Part shown: positions 8,500-15,786 of the stretch, piece by piece
Numbering within the stretch: position 1 is the stretch's first letter
How the letters are laid out: each line of letters begins with the position of its first letter
NCBI GenBank assembly: GCA_964611385.1
Contig: CAZSXS010000032.1
Span: 1-39,039 of the forward strand
Direction of reading: 5' to 3'
Length of the DNA: 39,039 bases
DNA from: CAZSXS01 sp964611385
GTDB taxonomy: Bacteria; Bacillota; Clostridia; Lachnospirales; CAYPQA01
Translations under genes and position numbers: made by a program
Notes under the pieces: generated by a model
The model's database searches: none
What the model was told of the DNA's origin: nothing
Seen by the model: only the letters and a program-made list of their open reading frames with translations

Positions 8500-8718
8500 A
8501 CGGAAGCTTTCATTTTATGTCAGTATACCAAAAATATTTCAGCTTAACAAGGGTTTTCCACTGGTTTGTTAACATCTAAAGAGATAACTTACCAATTCGT
8601 CGCTTAATTTTTTGGGCAACATAGAGATACTCATCAATAGACTATCTTTGGGGACATATGTTTTTTACCGTTTTTCGGCCATAAAACAAATATCTTTTTC
8701 CTTTTTAGCTGTAAAATT
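8500..8718. other. Intergenic, AT-rich, no gene recognised
   Basis: No ORF with a ribosome-binding site is evident on either strand between the F1 repeat and the cobW-like gene. A possible degenerate transposase or terminator remnant cannot be excluded; nothing specific is recognised. Confidence 0.4.
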
Positions 8719-9645
8719 TTATCCTTTAATTGTGTTATCTTCATTATAAATCTCAGTAAAAAATTGTTTAATCAGTTTTTCTTCAATGCTCTCACCTATA
8801 AATGTAAAATTAGTGTCAGCCACACCCTTGAAATCCAATATGGTTATATCGTTGCCTACGATATTGATAAGTACAAGCTTGCCGTCTAATCTGACAATAC
8901 CCTTGCCCCTGTATATATCACCGAATTTCTTGCCTTTAATATAGCTTGATAATTCAACAAGATATTTTTGAGTAAAGTCGTTTTGCATTTTGACCGTTAC
9001 CGTTTTTAGGCGACTGTGATGATGAGCATTGTGTGCGGAGGTAAATTGGGCTTTGTTTATCAACATAAGCTCATAATCATTATCATTAAAATCCTCCCAA
9101 GGCTTTGAGACAACTATCGCTTCAGGGTTTATATTTTTGATATCACAGATTATTTCCTCTGTCGTTTGACTTGCTTTATTCGTTTTACTCAAAACGAGCA
9201 CAGGAGAATTTATAATCTGATTATAAATAAAACTACCGTGAGCTATCTTTGAGGTATTGAAATTCACACAGTCTACCACGGTAATTACAACGCCTATTTC
9301 ACAGAACCTGTTCAGCTCGGCAGAGCTTACGATATCGAAAAAATTATCAAATGTAAAAACACCTGACGGTTCAAATACTATATGTGTTGGGTTATATTTT
9401 TTTATCACCATCTTAACGGTTCTTGCCACATCATCTTTTAAGGTGCAACAGATACAGCCACCCTCCATTTGAACAGAGAAAAAACCTTCCGACCGTATAA
9501 GTTTAGCATCAAGCCCCACCTTGCCAAAATCATTGACGATATAAACAGGGCGCTGACCTTGACCCAAATAATGCTTTAATAAAAGATTGCAAAGAGTTGT
9601 TTTACCTGCACCTAAAAAACCCGAAATTATATCTAACCTCGTCAT
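8719..9645 (-). CDS. CobW/COG0523-family GTPase (metallochaperone-like)
   Basis: A 308-residue G3E GTPase. The Walker A is GFLGAGKTT at 9-17. The metal-binding CxCC motif is Cys64-Ile-Cys66-Cys67 (EGGCICC), the signature of zinc- or cobalt-handling COG0523 proteins. A switch region (FEPSGVFTF) and a guanine-specificity-like LSKTNKAS follow. The C-terminal CobW_C-like part is present but short. It lies 65 bases downstream of mtaC on the same strand. A plausible role (inference) is delivery of Zn2+ to MtaB or help with the corrinoid cofactor. GGGAGAGG precedes the ATG. Confidence 0.8.
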   Translation of the reverse strand: MTRLDIISGFLGAGKTTLCNLLLKHYLGQGQRPVYIVNDFGKVGLDAKLIRSEGFFSVQMEGGCICCTLKDDVARTVKMVIKKYNPTHIVFEPSGVFTFDNFFDIVSSAELNRFCEIGVVITVVDCVNFNTSKIAHGSFIYNQIINSPVLVLSKTNKASQTTEEIICDIKNINPEAIVVSKPWEDFNDNDYELMLINKAQFTSAHNAHHHSRLKTVTVKMQNDFTQKYLVELSSYIKGKKFGDIYRGKGIVRLDGKLVLINIVGNDITILDFKGVADTNFTFIGESIEEKLIKQFFTEIYNEDNTIKG

Positions 9646-9710
9646 TTTACCTCTCCCTACACAAAAAGCGACTTTGCTATTCGCTCAGCCGCTTCTCGCA
9701 TTTGTTTTTA

Positions 9711-10343
9711 TTAAAAAATGAATGATTTAGCAACCTCGGCCGCAGAAGCAGCATCAGGGGAATAAGCATCTGCACCGATTTGGTCTGCATAGCTTTGTGT
9801 TACAGGCGCACCGCCCACCATAATTTTAACAGAGTCACGCAGTCCGGCTGTTTTTAATGCTTCTATGACAATGCCTTGCTGATTCATTGTTGTAGTAAGC
9901 AATGCGGACAAGCATACAACCTGCGGCTTATGTTCCTTAACTGCTTCAACGATTTTATCTTCACCAACGTCAACACCTAAATCAATAACCTCAAAGCCAG
10001 CACCTTCAAGCATCATCTTAACAAGGTTTTTACCTATATCATGTAGATCACCCTTAACCGTTCCTATAACGACTTTGCCGATAGGCTTTACACCTTCTTC
10101 AAGCAGCCTTGCTTTAAGCACCTCAGTTCCGCCGTTTAAAGCACGGGCGGCTATCAAAACCTCCGGCACATAAACCTCGTTGTTTTTAAACTTAACCCCG
10201 AGCTTTCCCATTCCGTCAAGGAGTCCATCGTCAAGTATTTTTTGTGCTGGAAGACCCTCGTCAATCGCTTGCTGTACCAATGACTTTACTTCCTTAGCCT
10301 TGCCCTTTTGTACAAGCTCTGAAATGTTTTGTAAAATTTCCAT
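9711..10343 (-). CDS. mtaC: Methanol-specific corrinoid protein MtaC-like
   Basis: Carries the methyl group on cobalt between MtaB and a second methyltransferase. 210 residues. The helical methionine-synthase-like cap domain spans 1-85 (MEILQNISELVQKGKAKEVKSLVQ). The B12-binding Rossmann domain follows with Asp99-Leu-His101-Asp-Ile-Gly104 (the DxHxxG motif), in which His101 is the expected lower cobalt ligand; later conserved pieces are SALLTTTM and VGGAPVT. The start at 10343 is chosen for AAGGAG nine bases upstream; only 11 bases separate it from the mtaB stop. Trimethylamine- or dimethylamine-type corrinoid proteins look similar, but the partner identifies it. Confidence 0.9.
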   Translation of the reverse strand: MEILQNISELVQKGKAKEVKSLVQQAIDEGLPAQKILDDGLLDGMGKLGVKFKNNEVYVPEVLIAARALNGGTEVLKARLLEEGVKPIGKVVIGTVKGDLHDIGKNLVKMMLEGAGFEVIDLGVDVGEDKIVEAVKEHKPQVVCLSALLTTTMNQQGIVIEALKTAGLRDSVKIMVGGAPVTQSYADQIGADAYSPDAASAAEVAKSFIF

Positions 10344-10354
10344 CTTTATTCTCC

Positions 10355-11725
10355 TTACATGTCGTATTTTTGGGGGTCGAGCTTTTCGCAATCGTCTATT
10401 ACGCTCTCAATGAATTTACTTGTATCATCGGGTAGTCTATCAACTGTTTCCGATAACTGTTCAAGCCACATTGTTTCCTTGTCATTTAACTTAAGCTGAC
10501 CGTTGTCATAGGCCTTCCCAATATGTGCAAGAGCAAGCTGCGCTGCCTTTGTCGCTCTTGGATAATACCCGTCAATCTTCACAAGTTCCTTTGAAATATC
10601 AAGCACAACATCAGGACGCAGCACATAGGCTTGTGGGTCTAAATAACTGTCGCTGTCGGCGTGTAAATCACGCATTAAAACAGCGTGTCCTTGCTCTGCG
10701 GCCTTGTTCATCAGGCGACAATCATACACAAGCTGTTCAAAGCAAACAGTCGGTGCCATACCGCCAAGCAGCTTGATGTTTTGTATGGATTCGTTGCTCC
10801 AAATATCAGCAACGCAAGCAGCAATGTTTCCGACAGGCGAAAGATGGGCACAAGCTGCCGTTCTTCCCTCTGTGGAAATGGGGGTTCCTGTAATCGCTTT
10901 TACATATACGCCCTCGTAACCGCAGTCCTTATGGGGACCTTTAGCTCCGCACTCAATGGCAACAAGACTTCTAACAGCCGATACAACCCTTACAACGGCA
11001 GAGAACACACGAGGGATATAATTCTTGTCTGCAAGCACCATTGCGGTATTGGCAAAACCGCAAGCGGTATCTCCGGCGGCCACTGTGCCTGTTTTATCGG
11101 CAATTCCGACAACTTCTGTCCAGAGCTTGTTCATATCGTTACAACCTAACACCGACAGAGCGAAAATGGATTTTGCAATATCACAGTACATAACCGCTTC
11201 ATCGTGGGTTTCTTTGCCGCCGATCGATTCTATGGCAAGGAAGTCTGCTCCGACTTTCGCACAGCCTTCAAAGGTTTTGAGCATATTATCCCAATGCTTC
11301 CCGTGCCACATATGTTCAAGTTCACTTCCCTCACGAATGTCGTTCGGTGTAATACGTACAGCGCCCTTTATACCGTGCTTTATTTCATACTCTTTGATGA
11401 TGTCCACAACAGTCTTACAAATCTCAACACCCCATTCAGGATTTTCAGTCATAGGGGGCAGGGTTTCGATTTCCGCTACAAAGCCGGGAACATAAAGTTC
11501 CTTTGCTCTTTCGCAAATGCCTGTGATAATCTCTTTGTAATTCTTGATTACCTCCGGCATTGTTTCTCTGGTGATGAGCATAGTAGGTAAAGTAAAATTC
11601 ACCTCAGGATACATTGTTCCACCGCCGATGGTCATACCGTTTTTCAAGGCTACCGGATAGATAGCCTTACCGTATATAAAATCAGATAGATTTGTATATG
11701 CGGTTTTGGTAAATTGTTTAGACAT
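10355..11725 (-). CDS. mtaB: Methanol:corrinoid methyltransferase MtaB
   Basis: Zinc enzyme that transfers the methyl group of methanol to the corrinoid of MtaC, as in methylotrophic methanogens and acetogens. The 456-residue length equals the family norm. Zinc ligands of the archaeal enzyme (Glu164, Cys220, Cys269) have clear counterparts: Glu166 (AIESIGGKE), Cys222 (GDTACGFANT) and Cys268 (HKDCGYEG). GAGGAG precedes the ATG. Order is mtaB-mtaC-cobW-like. No mtaA (methylcobamide:CoM or THF methyltransferase) or corrinoid-activating ferredoxin is in the window, so the methyl acceptor is unknown. An operator shared with metY lies about 110 bases upstream. Confidence 0.9.
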   Translation of the reverse strand: MSKQFTKTAYTNLSDFIYGKAIYPVALKNGMTIGGGTMYPEVNFTLPTMLITRETMPEVIKNYKEIITGICERAKELYVPGFVAEIETLPPMTENPEWGVEICKTVVDIIKEYEIKHGIKGAVRITPNDIREGSELEHMWHGKHWDNMLKTFEGCAKVGADFLAIESIGGKETHDEAVMYCDIAKSIFALSVLGCNDMNKLWTEVVGIADKTGTVAAGDTACGFANTAMVLADKNYIPRVFSAVVRVVSAVRSLVAIECGAKGPHKDCGYEGVYVKAITGTPISTEGRTAACAHLSPVGNIAACVADIWSNESIQNIKLLGGMAPTVCFEQLVYDCRLMNKAAEQGHAVLMRDLHADSDSYLDPQAYVLRPDVVLDISKELVKIDGYYPRATKAAQLALAHIGKAYDNGQLKLNDKETMWLEQLSETVDRLPDDTSKFIESVIDDCEKLDPQKYDM

Positions 11726-11835
11726 AAGTACACTCCTCGTTTTTCAAATTTTAATCGGACATTACATGATCCAATTATATAAATTTGAATCGTGAAGTCT
11801 TTGAAAATATTATTGTTTTTTGTAATTATATATTT

Positions 11836-11856
11836 ATCATATAGAATTAGTATGAT
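11836..11856 (-). promoter_or_regulatory. Putative Rrf2 (IscR/CymR-type) operator upstream of mtaB
   Basis: A 21-bp site with arms ATCATA and TATGAT around TAGAATTAG. It differs at two positions from the site over the metY promoter and is related to the site in the Rrf2 gene's own promoter. No convincing -35/-10 pair is visible beside it, so whether it represses or activates mtaB is open. Confidence 0.6.
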
Positions 11857-11940
11857 TTAGAACAAAATATCTGTTACTACTCAGGTATCCATCAAGTGAG
11901 AGAAACATTGCATAGCCTAACTATTAACAAGCAATAGTGT

Positions 11941-12510
11941 TTAGGCGTTTAATCTATGCTCAGGCGTATCATCTATACTGTCGATAAAATATTTTTGAAT
12001 ATAAACAGGTTTATCTTCTCCTTTTCTATACCACGAAACAAGCATCGGTATTTGTGCTTTATGGAATAGAACCAATTGTGGGCAACGTCTGTCACTCTCA
12101 TCAGCTAAGGCTTTAATCTTCTCATCGGATTCATCGGTATCTAAAAATAAGTCGAAATTTACCTGTTCAAAGCGTGGTTGTTTATCTAAATCAAAGCAAA
12201 ATCCACGAATGTCTATCAATGAACGAGCTGCTGTTTCAAGCCCGTTATATTGAAAATTCTGATCTACTGCGACAACGGCAATAGTAATAGATGTGCAACC
12301 TGATAACCCGGCCAATTGGTAATGCACAGGTGTCCATCCTCTACTCTGACCTCTTAAAACAGGTGGATTTCCTATATCAAAGCCGATTGGTTCATCTGCC
12401 ATAATAGAACTTTGGCCATCATTAAAAATTTCAACTCTCATATGTTCATGTGACCGTGTTGTTACATCTGTAATTCCAATATACTCAGGATACTTCTTCC
12501 CTCTTAACAT
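11941..12510 (-). CDS. OsmC/Ohr-family protein
   Basis: A 189-residue protein with the OsmC-like fold, a group of thiol peroxidases and related redox proteins. Visible landmarks are a first cysteine within a helix (LAGLSGCTSITIAVVA) and a second in DRRCPQLVLF, equivalent to the peroxidatic and resolving cysteines. The N-terminal half contains the typical strand run VRGQSRGWTPVHY-like segment found in OsmC-like subunits. It follows cysK after 21 bases with GGAGGG before the ATG, so it is the last gene of the metY-cysK run. A role in handling oxidised sulfur species or peroxides is an inference from this position. Confidence 0.7.
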   Translation of the reverse strand: MLRGKKYPEYIGITDVTTRSHEHMRVEIFNDGQSSIMADEPIGFDIGNPPVLRGQSRGWTPVHYQLAGLSGCTSITIAVVAVDQNFQYNGLETAARSLIDIRGFCFDLDKQPRFEQVNFDLFLDTDESDEKIKALADESDRRCPQLVLFHKAQIPMLVSWYRKGEDKPVYIQKYFIDSIDDTPEHRLNA

Positions 12511-12531
12511 TTCTTAACCCTCCAATAACTT

Positions 12532-13461
12532 TTAATCCTCAAACAAAACTGTTGACAGATATCTCTCACCGGTATCGGGAAGTACCACAACTATCGTTTT
12601 GCCTGTATTTTCAGAACGCTTGGCAAGCTCGGTTGCCGCAAAAAGTGCCGCCCCTGATGAAATTCCTACAAGCACACCCTCTGCTTTTGCAAAGGCTTTG
12701 CCTGTTTCAAAGGCATTTTCGTTTGAAACGGTGATAATTTCGTCATAAATCCCGGTGTCAAGTGTATCCGGTACAAACCCGGCACCAATACCTTGAATTT
12801 TATGGGGTCCCGGTGTACCCTTTGACAGTACCGGTGAGGCTTCCGGCTCAACAGCAACAATCTTGATATTCGAATTTTTTTCTTTCAAATACTTGCCTAC
12901 GCCGCTGATTGTGCCGCCTGTTCCAACACCCGATACCAAAATATCAACCTTGCCATCCGTGTCCTTCCAAATTTCAGGACCTGTGGTGTTGTAATGAACA
13001 AGAGGGTTTGCCTTATTGGTAAACTGGCTTGGAATAAAGCTGTTGGGTGTACTTTCAGCAAGCTCTTGTGCTTTAGCGATAGCACCCTTCATGCCCTTGG
13101 CACCCTCTGTAAGCACAAGCTCTGCACCATATGCTTTAAGTAGGTTACGGCGTTCAATGCTCATAGTTTCGGGCATTGTCAGAATAATTTTGTAACCCTT
13201 TGCAGTTGCAAGGCTGGCAAGACCTATTCCTGTGTTTCCGCTTGTCGGTTCAATTATAACGGTATCCTTGTTGAGAAGCCCTTTGCTTTCGGCATCTTCG
13301 AGCATTGCCTTTGCAATTCTGTCCTTAACGCTTCCTGCAGGATTGAAATACTCAAGCTTTGCTAAAATTTTGGCGGATAAACCGTTATTCGCTGCGTAAT
13401 TTTGTACCTCAAGCAGGGGAGTATTACCGATTAAATCAGCAATAGATTGATATATTTTCAT
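12532..13461 (-). CDS. cysK: Cysteine synthase A (O-acetylserine sulfhydrylase)
   Basis: PLP enzyme making L-cysteine from O-acetylserine and sulfide. The 309-residue protein has YFNPAGSVKDRIAKAM, with Lys46 as the Schiff-base lysine, the phosphate/substrate loop PTSGNTGIGLA, and the GTGGTISGVGKYLKE glycine loop. The start at 13461 is chosen because AAGGAG lies seven bases upstream; an ATG two codons earlier nearly touches that site. Upstream on the same strand are the aminotransferase and ligase remnants, then a terminator preceded by a Met/Cys leader peptide. cysK expression probably depends on read-through from metY. Confidence 0.95.
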   Translation of the reverse strand: MKIYQSIADLIGNTPLLEVQNYAANNGLSAKILAKLEYFNPAGSVKDRIAKAMLEDAESKGLLNKDTVIIEPTSGNTGIGLASLATAKGYKIILTMPETMSIERRNLLKAYGAELVLTEGAKGMKGAIAKAQELAESTPNSFIPSQFTNKANPLVHYNTTGPEIWKDTDGKVDILVSGVGTGGTISGVGKYLKEKNSNIKIVAVEPEASPVLSKGTPGPHKIQGIGAGFVPDTLDTGIYDEIITVSNENAFETGKAFAKAEGVLVGISSGAALFAATELAKRSENTGKTIVVVLPDTGERYLSTVLFED

Positions 13462-13472
13462 AAACATTCTCC

Positions 13473-13805
13473 TTATAAATATTTTTTGATTTTTTCAAGA
13501 CGGTTTAACGCCTCGTTAAGCGTTTCGTCTTTTTTAGCAAAATGAAAACGAATTAAGTTGTTTATATTCTCCCTGAAAAAGCTTGAACCGGGAACGGCTC
13601 CAACTCCTATTTCTTTTGCCATCCACTCACAAAACGCAAGGTCGCTCTCTCTTTTAAATGCTGAAATGTCAACCATGACATAATAAGCTCCCTGCGGTTC
13701 GGTAAACGTTAATCCTATGTTTTTAAGCCCACTGATAAATAGATTTTTCATATGTGTATAATGGATTTGCAACTCCTTGTAATACTCATCGCCAAAGTTC
13801 AGTCC
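13473..13805 (-). pseudogene. Class I/II aminotransferase, C-terminal remnant
   Basis: About 110 residues matching only the C-terminal third of a fold-type I aminotransferase: GDEYYKELQIHYTHMKNLF, then EPQGAYYVMVDISAF, then GVGAVPGSSFF and IRFHFAKKDETLNEALNRL. The PLP lysine and the whole N-terminal part are absent (a full enzyme is about 390 residues). It is joined out of frame to the 5' end of a paaK-like gene. It therefore looks like the product of a deletion, and it is followed after five bases by the cysK ribosome-binding region. Confidence 0.75.
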
Positions 13806-13844
13806 CACCACCGCTGCTTCTTGAAGTGGTGCTGCTCGATGGCT

Positions 13845-14004
13845 TTACTTCAGCCTTATCAAAGGCTCTTTTGTAGTAAGGAGAGTTTTTGTATGCAAAG
13901 GCAGTTATCTCCTGTAATTGAGCAAGCTGGAGTGATTCAAGCTCAGCTCGCGGCATTGTTTCTACTCTCTCGTCCCAAAAATTCTTTGTGCTTTCTGTAT
14001 TCAT
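13845..14004 (-). pseudogene. Phenylacetate-CoA-ligase-like (PaaK family) N-terminal remnant
   Basis: The first ~55 residues (opening MNTESTKNFWDERVETMPR, then LQEITAFAYKNSPYYKRAFDKAEVKP) match the N-terminus of PaaK-type adenylate-forming ligases. Homology then stops and the frame runs through a serine/glycine-rich string to a stop codon within the adjoining aminotransferase fragment. A normal PaaK has about 430 residues. The junction lies around 13805-13845. Confidence 0.65.
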
Positions 14005-14042
14005 TTTTTATCCATTCCTTTCCAAAAATTGTTGTTATAAAT

Positions 14043-14080
14043 AAAAAAAGGTGACGGAAGTCATAACTTTCCGCCACCTT
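14043..14080 (-). terminator. Intrinsic terminator between the metY leader ORF and cysK
   Basis: On the minus strand AAGGTGGCGGAA pairs with TTCCGTCACCTT (12 pairs including one G-U, 9-base loop), followed by seven T. It lies 38 bases after the stop codon of the Met/Cys-rich ORF, which is the expected place for an attenuator controlling the downstream remnants, cysK and the osmC-like gene. Confidence 0.8.
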
Positions 14081-14118
14081 ATATCTTTATGCCCATAAGC
14101 AAACAAGATATTAAAAGC

Positions 14119-14232
14119 TCAACACAGAGAAAGCATAGACTTTTTTGTATAACAAAATTTGCGCATACACATACAGCACATGCACATCATAGCTATCTCT
14201 ATTTCTGTTTTGTTTTTTACAACTAAAAGCAT
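14119..14232 (-). CDS. Met/Cys-rich leader peptide (putative attenuator ORF)
   Basis: A 37-codon ORF starting 24 bases after the metY stop, with AAGGAGA seven bases before its ATG. Residues 15-23 are MMCMCCMCM, nine consecutive Met or Cys codons, with further Cys at 27 and 37 and Met at 33. A T-tailed terminator follows 38 bases after its stop codon. This matches ribosome-mediated transcription attenuation: a shortage of charged Cys- or Met-tRNA would stall the ribosome in the run and change folding downstream, letting transcription reach cysK. I could not find a convincing antiterminator by eye; CATAA/TTATG flanking the terminator's left arm is the only candidate. The alternative is a genuine small thiol/metal-binding peptide. 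Confidence 0.7.
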   Translation of the reverse strand: MLLVVKNKTEIEIAMMCMCCMCMRKFCYTKKSMLSLC

Positions 14233-14256
14233 ATACATTCTCCTTCTTGCTATAGT

Positions 14257-15552
14257 TTAAATCTTAGCTTTTTCAAGCGCCTGTTCAAGGTCAAAGAGAA
14301 TATCGTCAATATGCTCTGTGCCGATAGAAAGGCGAATGGTGTTCGGCTTGATACCACAATCGTCAAGCTCGCTTTCGTTCATTTGTGAGTGGGTGGTAGA
14401 AGCGGGGTGAATGACAAGGCTTTTAACATCGGCCACATTGGCAAGCAGAGAGAAAATTTCTAAGCTGTCAATAAACGATTTAGCAGTATCGGCATTTCCT
14501 TTAATCTCAAAGGTAAAGATTGACCCTGCATCATTTTTAAAATACTCGTTATACAGCTTATGGTCGGGATGGCTTGCAAGGGACGGATGATTTACCCTTT
14601 CTACCATCGGGTGAGTGTTCAAAAAACTCACTACCTTTAAAGCATTGTAAACGTGTCTTTCTACTCTGAGTGACAGAGTTTCAAGCCCTTGCAGAAATAA
14701 AAACGAATGAAAAGGACTCACCGTTGCTCCGGTATCTCTCATTAGAGTGGTACGAATTTTAATGATGTAGGCAAGATTGCCCACCGCTTCAGTGAACACA
14801 ACACCGTGATAACTTGGGTTGGGCTTTGACAGCCCAGGGAATTTGTCGTTCTGTGCAAAGTCAAATTTACCGCTGTCAATGATAATACCGCCTATTGCTG
14901 TTCCATGACCGCCGATAAACTTGGTTGCACTGTGTACTACAATGTCAGCGCCATATTCAATGGGACGAATTAAATACGGTGTGGCAAAGGTATTATCAAC
15001 AATTAGCGGAATACCGTGCTTGTGGGCAATATCAGCAACTGCTTTTATATCAACAATAGAAGAATGTGGGTTTCCGAGCGTTTCAAAAAACAAGGCTTTG
15101 GTATTTGCCTTAATTGCTTTTTCAAAGTTTTCGGGAGTAGCACCGTCCACAAAGGTAGTTTCAATGCCAAAATCGGCAAGAGTGTTGGCAAACAGATTGT
15201 ATGTACCGCCGTAAATTGTTTTTGCAGATACAATGTGGTCTCCAGCCCTTGCAATATTCTGAATGGCATAAGTAATTGCCGCCGCTCCCGATGATGTGGC
15301 AAGAGCCGCAGCACCGCCCTCTAAGGCCGCTATTCTTTGCTCAAAGGCATCAGAGGTCGGATTCATAAGACGTGTGTAGATATTACCTCCTTCGGTAAGC
15401 CCAAAACGTCCTGCTGCTTGAGCACAGTCCTTGAACACATACGAGGTGGTGGCATAAATCGGTACAGCTCTCGCATCAGTAGCACTGTCGGGCTGTTCCT
15501 GTCCAACGTGAAGCTGTAAGGTTTCAAATTTATATTTGCGGTTTTTATCCAT
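14257..15552 (-). CDS. metY: O-acetylhomoserine aminocarboxypropyltransferase (sulfhydrylase)
   Basis: PLP enzyme of the Cys/Met-metabolism family that makes homocysteine from O-acetylhomoserine and sulfide; many members also accept methanethiol to give methionine. 431 residues. The Schiff-base lysine is Lys211 in VVHSATKFIGGHG; other family blocks are ALATSSGAAAITYA, VDNTFATPYL and IHPASTTHSQM. The long form (about 430 residues, with LSKPNPSYHG) distinguishes MetY from MetB/MetC. The start at 15552 has GGGGAGA nine bases upstream. It is driven by a consensus promoter overlapped by an Rrf2-type operator, and a leader-peptide attenuator follows directly after it. Confidence 0.94.
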   Translation of the reverse strand: MDKNRKYKFETLQLHVGQEQPDSATDARAVPIYATTSYVFKDCAQAAGRFGLTEGGNIYTRLMNPTSDAFEQRIAALEGGAAALATSSGAAAITYAIQNIARAGDHIVSAKTIYGGTYNLFANTLADFGIETTFVDGATPENFEKAIKANTKALFFETLGNPHSSIVDIKAVADIAHKHGIPLIVDNTFATPYLIRPIEYGADIVVHSATKFIGGHGTAIGGIIIDSGKFDFAQNDKFPGLSKPNPSYHGVVFTEAVGNLAYIIKIRTTLMRDTGATVSPFHSFLFLQGLETLSLRVERHVYNALKVVSFLNTHPMVERVNHPSLASHPDHKLYNEYFKNDAGSIFTFEIKGNADTAKSFIDSLEIFSLLANVADVKSLVIHPASTTHSQMNESELDDCGIKPNTIRLSIGTEHIDDILFDLEQALEKAKI

Positions 15553-15611
15553 ACTATTAATTCTCCCCAAAATTTTTTATATTTTATCAAACATCAGTTA
15601 TTTATTGTCCG

Positions 15612-15674
15612 TTATCCGCACATTCGTCCGTTGCGGAAATTCTGTCTAAGCAGTTTTGTAAAGTATAAAATCAT
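15612..15674 (-). CDS. 20-residue leader ORF upstream of metY
   Basis: ATG at 15674 is preceded by AAGGAGA seven bases upstream. It lies just downstream of the metY promoter and operator and encodes a basic 20-residue peptide ending RNGRMCG. Its last codons lie in a hairpin (TCCGCA/TGCGGA), and TCCGTT occurs twice nearby, allowing alternative pairings. It may be a second leader peptide sensing Met/Cys supply, but the Met-Cys content is a single pair, so this is weak. Confidence 0.4.
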   Translation of the reverse strand: MILYFTKLLRQNFRNGRMCG

Positions 15675-15692
15675 TTCGCACTCTCCTTACAT

Positions 15693-15713
15693 ATCATATA
15701 GGAATAGTATGAT
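15693..15713 (-). promoter_or_regulatory. Putative Rrf2 (IscR/CymR-type) operator at metY
   Basis: Arms ATCATA and TATGAT surround TAGGAATAG. The site starts in the last two bases of the -10 hexamer and covers the expected transcription start near 15705, a position typical for repression by blocking RNA polymerase. Confidence 0.7.
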
Positions 15714-15740
15714 TATATAACGCAAATTTTCCATTGTCAA
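15712..15740 (-). promoter_or_regulatory. Sigma-A promoter of metY
   Basis: On the minus strand TTGACA (15740-15735), a 17-base spacer and TATAAT (15717-15712): a perfect consensus promoter, so strong repression by the overlapping operator would be needed to silence it. Confidence 0.85.
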
Positions 15741-15747
15741 TACCCAT

Positions 15748-15784
15748 TGAAAAAATAAAAGACCTGACGGAAAATCAAGTCTTT
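15748..15784 (-). terminator. Intrinsic terminator of the Rrf2 regulator gene
   Basis: On the minus strand GACTTGA and TCAGGTC pair around a 7-base loop, with A/T pairs extending the stem and a T-rich tail. It lies directly after the regulator stop codon and just before the metY promoter. Confidence 0.6.
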
Positions 15785-15786
15785 TT

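Noticed and set aside
11726..11940. Possible cobalamin riboswitch upstream of mtaB
   Set aside because: No B12-box (GCCACTG-like) or long structured leader is visible; only the Rrf2-type operator stands out.
13462..14260. T-box or S-box leader controlling cysK
   Set aside because: No T-box sequence (GGGTGGNACCGCG) or SAM-riboswitch core was found; the leader-peptide explanation fits better.
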